Position numbers and translations under genes: made by a program
Shown: positions 5,113-7,582 of the stretch, piece by piece
Numbering within the stretch: the first letter of the stretch is position 1
Layout: the number at the start of each line of letters is the position of its first letter
NCBI GenBank assembly: GCA_025358195.1
Contig: JANYKP010000069.1
Span: 1-7,582, forward strand
DNA from: Cyclobacteriaceae bacterium
Lineage (GTDB): Bacteria > Bacteroidota > Bacteroidia > Cytophagales > Cyclobacteriaceae
Length of the DNA stretch: 7,582 bases
Direction: 5' to 3'
The notes under the pieces: generated by a model
Database searches by the model: none
Seen by the model: only the letters and a program-made list of their open reading frames with translations
Told to the model about the DNA's origin: nothing

Positions 5113-6099
5113 CTAAACTATCCTTGTGGCCTTCTCTTCTATGAGCTGAACATATTGATTTTTCATTTCTTGAGGTAAGAAGCTCCTTCCAATCAAATCC
5201 AGCCATTTAGGCAAAACTGCATGAAATTTTTTGAAGATATTCTCTTTGGACTTTGCCTCTATCATGAATGAGTCAAACAAGGCATCAAAGTCCATTCGTT
5301 TGATTTTGTTTCTTTTACCATTCAGATGCAAGGCCAATTCCTCATTATCTCCTTTGACAATAAGTGAAGTGGCCACCATATCATATGCTGGAGACAAGAC
5401 ATATCCTATTCCAGGCTGGTTTATCAAGGAAAAGTTCTTAAGGTGCATATCTGCGTTGCCCGTGATGAATGAAAAAACTACCTGCTCAAAGAAGTTGATA
5501 AGGTCCAATCCCGGATTGACCGAATATTTTGCAATAGCCTTAGCAATTTGTTCATACGATCCCTTGTATTTGTCTTCAGTTAACCGTTCTGTTAACTGGC
5601 ACATGTCTTCCATCTGGGTCTTAACCTTCTTCGCCCGGTCTATACGTTTGGTTATGTAAGCGAGGTTGCCTGACTTAAGCCTTATAAGAGAATGAGGAAC
5701 TGTTGCTATACCCGCGATTTCCGCAAGATGCATAGTGGCATCCTCCACTTCCGGTAAATGAGGGTATTCTTTCGCCGGTGGCTTGAGAATGAATTCTCCC
5801 CATAGTCCGACAATTGTAAACCGCTTTGTTTTTCCTGCAGGAGTATCGGGTTTTTTTTCGCCATTCTTTCCTTCACCCGTTTTCTCTGTTTCCAGATCAA
5901 GCGATATTTTGGGTTGCACACCTGGAACAGCTATCTGACTTTTTACAACCTCCAGTCCCAATTGCAGCATTTGTTCCTCGGTATAGGGCAACTCGGGAGG
6001 TGCGTTTGCCCCAAAGATCTTCCTGCTGCAGGCGGGATGAAAATCAATTTCATCGGCGTTCAGATCGTTATAACAGTACAGGCATTTTTTTGGAGGCAT
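5113..6099 (-). CDS. hipT: HipT-type serine/threonine kinase toxin (split HipA)
   Basis: A 328-residue HipA-family kinase that lacks the N-terminal subdomain, which is a separate gene here. Residues 6-24 form a small zinc-knuckle-like start (C6, C9, H21, C24). SQIAVPGVQPKISL (54-67) is the Gly-rich loop. GEFILKPP carries the ATP-binding lysine (K106). AYITKRIDR is the hinge region. GNADMHLKNFSL (214-225) is the catalytic loop with D217 and N222, and SPAYDM holds the metal-binding D240. HipA-family kinases phosphorylate aminoacyl-tRNA synthetases (GltX for HipA, TrpS for E. coli HipT); the target here is unknown. The loop residue before VPGVQ is Ala57, where family members often carry an autophosphorylated Ser/Thr. 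A Lys/Glu-rich insert spans about 68-92. I chose the ATG at 6099, two bases after the hipS stop; a GTG at 6105 overlapping that stop is the alternative. Confidence 0.9.
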   Translation of the reverse strand: MPPKKCLYCYNDLNADEIDFHPACSRKIFGANAPPELPYTEEQMLQLGLEVVKSQIAVPGVQPKISLDLETEKTGEGKNGEKKPDTPAGKTKRFTIVGLWGEFILKPPAKEYPHLPEVEDATMHLAEIAGIATVPHSLIRLKSGNLAYITKRIDRAKKVKTQMEDMCQLTERLTEDKYKGSYEQIAKAIAKYSVNPGLDLINFFEQVVFSFITGNADMHLKNFSLINQPGIGYVLSPAYDMVATSLIVKGDNEELALHLNGKRNKIKRMDFDALFDSFMIEAKSKENIFKKFHAVLPKWLDLIGRSFLPQEMKNQYVQLIEEKATRIV

Positions 6100-6101
6100 G
6101 G

Positions 6102-6428
6102 TCACTTTTCATCGGTTTCTTCAATAACACTCACGGCTCCGATACAATCTTTGCAACAGGCAAGAAGCAACCCCATTCTGTCGCGTGGATTTAATTTCCA
6201 GTTTTTTTCTGCTACTTCAAGCAACCAGCCTTCCGGTATGAGGCCATCGAAAAAAGGAAACATGACTGCACTTTTAACAGGTTTGTCCGTCAGCGGAATA
6301 GTAAGACTTATCGCTTCAGGTTTATCTGATTGCAAAAAGGCCTGGTCATAAGTAAACTCATAACCTTCAGTCGTTTCCTTTAGTTGACCGGCAGGCTGGT
6401 CCTTCATTAATATTTTAGCTTTTCTCAT
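6102..6428 (-). CDS. hipS: HipS-like antitoxin (HipA N-terminal subdomain 1 as a separate protein)
   Basis: A 108-residue protein equal to the first subdomain of full-length HipA. It has the family pattern in order: AGQLKETTEGYEFTYD (13-28), PEAISLTIPL (37-46), FPFFDGLIPEGWLLE (57-71), DRMGLLLACCKDCIGAVSVI (83-102). In the HipBST system of enteropathogenic E. coli the small HipS protein, not HipB, neutralises the HipT kinase, and a tryptophan of HipS reaches into the kinase active site. Trp68 in the PEGWLL motif is the likely counterpart here, by motif position only. The ATG at 6428 overlaps the end of hipB by 14 bp, and the TGA is 2 bp from the hipT ATG, so the three are tightly coupled. The name follows gene order and size; alternatively it can be called a HipA N-terminal domain protein. 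Confidence 0.87.
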   Translation of the reverse strand: MRKAKILMKDQPAGQLKETTEGYEFTYDQAFLQSDKPEAISLTIPLTDKPVKSAVMFPFFDGLIPEGWLLEVAEKNWKLNPRDRMGLLLACCKDCIGAVSVIEETDEK

Positions 6429-6651
6429 TGATCATGTTTTGACGGTTGACCGGAGTTGGCCCCAGTTCCTGACCGAAGAGTTTCAGCACCTGGTTAACCT
6501 TGTCCATTCGCAGTGTGGTTTTACCCTGCTCAAGGTCACGGATAAACCGGAGTCCCACCCCGGCCTTTAAAGCAAGATCTGGCTGGGTAAGGTTAAGGGC
6601 CTTTCGCTTTTCTCTCAGGTATTTCGCTAACGGTGTACTCAAAGACTCCAT
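6415..6651 (-). CDS. hipB: HipB-like XRE-family regulator
   Basis: A 78-residue DNA-binding protein. Residues about 6-62 are a helix-turn-helix of the HipB kind (LAKYLREKRKALNLTQPDLALKAGVGLRFIRDLEQGKTTLRMDKVNQVLKLFG). The LTQPDLALKAGVG...IRDLEQGK core is the usual signature of regulators encoded before HipA-family kinases. The polar C-terminal tail (ELGPTPVNRQNMINEKS) is short. The ATG at 6651 is preceded by AAAGGA, a reasonable ribosome binding site 7-8 bases away that lies inside the nearest operator (6655-6672). Three palindromes upstream suggest strong autorepression, probably with HipS and HipT as co-repressors, as known for Hip systems. It is the first gene of the operon and overlaps hipS by 14 bp. 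Confidence 0.92.
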   Translation of the reverse strand: MESLSTPLAKYLREKRKALNLTQPDLALKAGVGLRFIRDLEQGKTTLRMDKVNQVLKLFGQELGPTPVNRQNMINEKS

Positions 6652-6654
6652 ATT

Positions 6655-6672
6655 TATATCCTTTCGGGTATA
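6655..6672. promoter_or_regulatory. Hip operator O1 (imperfect), overlapping the hipB ribosome binding site
   Basis: TATATCC, spacer TTTC, GGGTATA. One arm differs by a single base from the perfect palindrome seen at 6736-6753. It lies 4 bp before the hipB ATG, so a bound repressor would cover the translation start region of the gene and block transcription into it. Confidence 0.75.
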
Positions 6673-6694
6673 AATATAACAATTACACTCACAT

Positions 6695-6712
6695 TATACC
6701 CTTTCGGGTATG
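6695..6712. promoter_or_regulatory. Hip operator O2
   Basis: TATACCC, spacer TTTC, GGGTATG: a near-perfect palindrome centred 40 bp from O1. On the minus strand its end forms TATAAT, a possible -10-like element directed toward hipB, so occupancy could block the promoter. The arms recall the TATCC-N8-GGATA sites of E. coli HipB in layout. Confidence 0.75.
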
Positions 6713-6735
6713 ATCTCTATAAGTTGGATTTATAT

Positions 6736-6753
6736 TATACCCAATCGGGTATA
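6736..6753. promoter_or_regulatory. Hip operator O3 (perfect palindrome)
   Basis: TATACCC, spacer AATC, GGGTATA: seven perfect base pairs per arm, centred 41 bp from O2. It is the site nearest the divergent plus-strand gene at 6824 and may affect that promoter too. Confidence 0.78.
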
Positions 6754-6823
6754 AATTATTGAAACGACTAAGAGTTTTTGGCTCTTCTGGCCACTATTCA
6801 GGCAAAATCCTCGGAAATCCACA

Positions 6824-7118
6824 ATGCCAGCAACTGTTGTTACGCCCGAAGACCTGCAAACCCTCAATCTTGAACTTATTACTGAGATACAGAAACTATT
6901 ATCGCGCCGGCAGACAACGCCCGCACGTCAGTGGTTAAAGTCTCATGAGGTCAGGCGTCCTGATGGTCTCGCTGGGTACCCTGCCGACCTGCGTGTCAAC
7001 GGAACTTTATTTTTCACCAAAATCAGAGCTGTCATTTTTTTTTTACGACTATGACGATATTAAAAAAATGCTTGAAGACCACAGACATGGACCTGATAAA
7101 TTTTCCCCAAAACGATAA
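6824..7118 (+). pseudogene. Excisionase-like helix-turn-helix (HTH_17 type) gene with frame disruptions
   Basis: From the ATG at 6824 the product starts MPATVVTPEDLQTLNLELIT, then QWLKSHEVRR, as in Bacteroidota mobile-element HTH proteins with a MerR/excisionase-like winged helix. The next stretch should read roughly RLLxxSPGTLQxLRVNGTL. In the base frame it reads PDGLAGYPADLRVNGTL, while the +1 frame of the same DNA gives LMVSLGTLPT, so two compensating indels (about 6957 and 7000) appear to have scrambled the recognition helix. At 7034-7043 a run of ten T breaks the frame again: after it the base frame stops early (7052-7054), but the shifted frame continues as FFYDYDDIKKMLEDHRHGPD, the normal ending of this family, to a TAA at 7116-7118. 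It is a pseudogene, a slippage-dependent gene or a sequence with base-calling errors. The family normally helps excision or transfer-gene control. Confidence 0.75.
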
Positions 7119-7125
7119 AAGGAAG

Positions 7126-7557
7126 ATGGAATTCCACAAAAAGTACAGACACGTAGGAATATCCTATCCGGGTGTGCCAAAGGGATGGGTTCCCATTTTC
7201 GAAAGAGCAATTGTGGCTATAGAAAAAGAAATGTGGCCCGGATGGATGTCCTTTCACCTGAAGCGCCTGATTCACTGGCTGGCGACTGGGAATTCCGTCG
7301 TTTGCATTAAATTCAGATGGGCCGAACGGTTGCGGAATTTTTGTACACACGGCCAGATGATCACCGACATCAAAGAAAAATACGCGACCCTGAGAATCTA
7401 TGGCCATTTCCGAGAAGACATTAATAAAATAATCCGCGAAGCGGAAACTGAATGCGAAAAAACCTGCGAGGAGTGTGGCAACACGGAGGATGTAAAAATT
7501 AATGATGGAGGATGGCTTTATAATCTGTGTCCTGCGTGCACTGAAACTATTTTGTAA
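7126..7557 (+). CDS. Small protein with predicted C-terminal zinc-binding motif, phage/mobile-element type
   Basis: A 143-residue protein. The frame is open from 7051, but the first 25 codons overlap the shifted-frame end of the HTH gene, so I chose the ATG at 7126, preceded by AAAAGGAAG and 7 bp after the TAA of that gene. Residues 1-60 include GWVPIFERAIVAIEKEMWPGW; residues 82-92 (IKEKYATLRIY) match the IKEKFGTLRFY motif I know from uncharacterised phage and prophage proteins. The C-terminus has two cysteine pairs (C114/C117 and C135/C138), with GGWLYNLCPAC near the end, the form of a zinc ribbon. No catalytic residues are recognised, and there is no signal or membrane segment. It is probably transcribed with the HTH gene. 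The function is unknown. Confidence 0.8.
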   Translation: MEFHKKYRHVGISYPGVPKGWVPIFERAIVAIEKEMWPGWMSFHLKRLIHWLATGNSVVCIKFRWAERLRNFCTHGQMITDIKEKYATLRIYGHFREDINKIIREAETECEKTCEECGNTEDVKINDGGWLYNLCPACTETIL

Positions 7558-7582
7558 CAGGTCGATCCGGGACTAAGGGTTT

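Noticed and set aside
5231..5659. Plus-strand 142-codon ORF and other plus frames across 5231-6351
   Set aside because: They are antisense to hipT and hipS, whose kinase motifs fix the coding strand.
6770..6786. AAGAG/CTCTT hairpin with T-rich loop before the excisionase-like gene
   Set aside because: Only five base pairs, with the T-run in the loop rather than after the stem; not a terminator.
7060..7407. Minus-strand 115-codon ORF
   Set aside because: It is antisense to the zinc-motif gene at 7126-7557, and its product lacks any domain pattern.
1..7582. CRISPR array, tRNA or rRNA genes, insertion sequence with transposase
   Set aside because: I looked for regularly spaced repeats, cloverleaf-like segments and transposase motifs and saw none that held up.

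Overview
This window looks like accessory DNA from a member of the Bacteroidota, probably a Chitinophagaceae- or Sphingobacteriia-type soil or environmental lineage. The strongest clue is the minus-strand triplet of ECF sigma factor, FecR-type anti-sigma factor and SusC/RagA-type TonB-dependent receptor with an N-terminal STN domain, which is the standard trans-envelope signalling cassette of that phylum. Weak or absent Shine-Dalgarno sequences, and regulator families typical of the phylum, agree with this. The taxon is inferred from gene content only.

Layout. Positions 1-2230 (all minus) hold the signalling cassette: sigma factor (1673-2230), FecR (552-1490) and the N-terminal end of the receptor, which runs off the left edge (1-359). 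A hairpin separates fecR from the receptor gene. Positions 2231-2583 hold no recognised gene but do contain a long hairpin with a U-rich tail on the minus strand, a second segment able to compete for pairing, and two overlapping small ORFs. It reads like an attenuator-type leader for the sigma gene.

Positions 2605-3654 (plus) hold three small genes: an XRE regulator, a second XRE regulator of a type often found beside restriction-modification genes, and a 103-residue protein I do not recognise. Positions 3629-4822 (minus) hold a single-chain MNT-HEPN protein (nucleotidyltransferase plus HEPN) followed by a decayed reading frame in the same phase. Positions 4823-5112 are AT-rich with a small repeat cluster.

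Positions 5113-6753 are the most striking part: a compact hipB-hipS-hipT operon (minus), a tripartite HipBST-type toxin-antitoxin system in which the HipA kinase is split into a small N-terminal protein and a separate kinase. Three near-identical palindromic operators lie upstream, centred 40 and 41 bp apart. Positions 6824-7557 (plus, divergent from hipBST) hold a frame-disrupted excisionase-like HTH gene with a run of ten T, followed closely by a small protein with a predicted zinc-binding C-terminus.

From about 2.6 kb to the right end, the mix of XRE regulators, MNT-HEPN, HipBST, decayed genes and an excisionase-like HTH suggests a mobile or defence-island type region next to a housekeeping-type nutrient-uptake regulatory cassette. 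I see no complete restriction enzyme, methyltransferase, integrase, tRNA or CRISPR array here.
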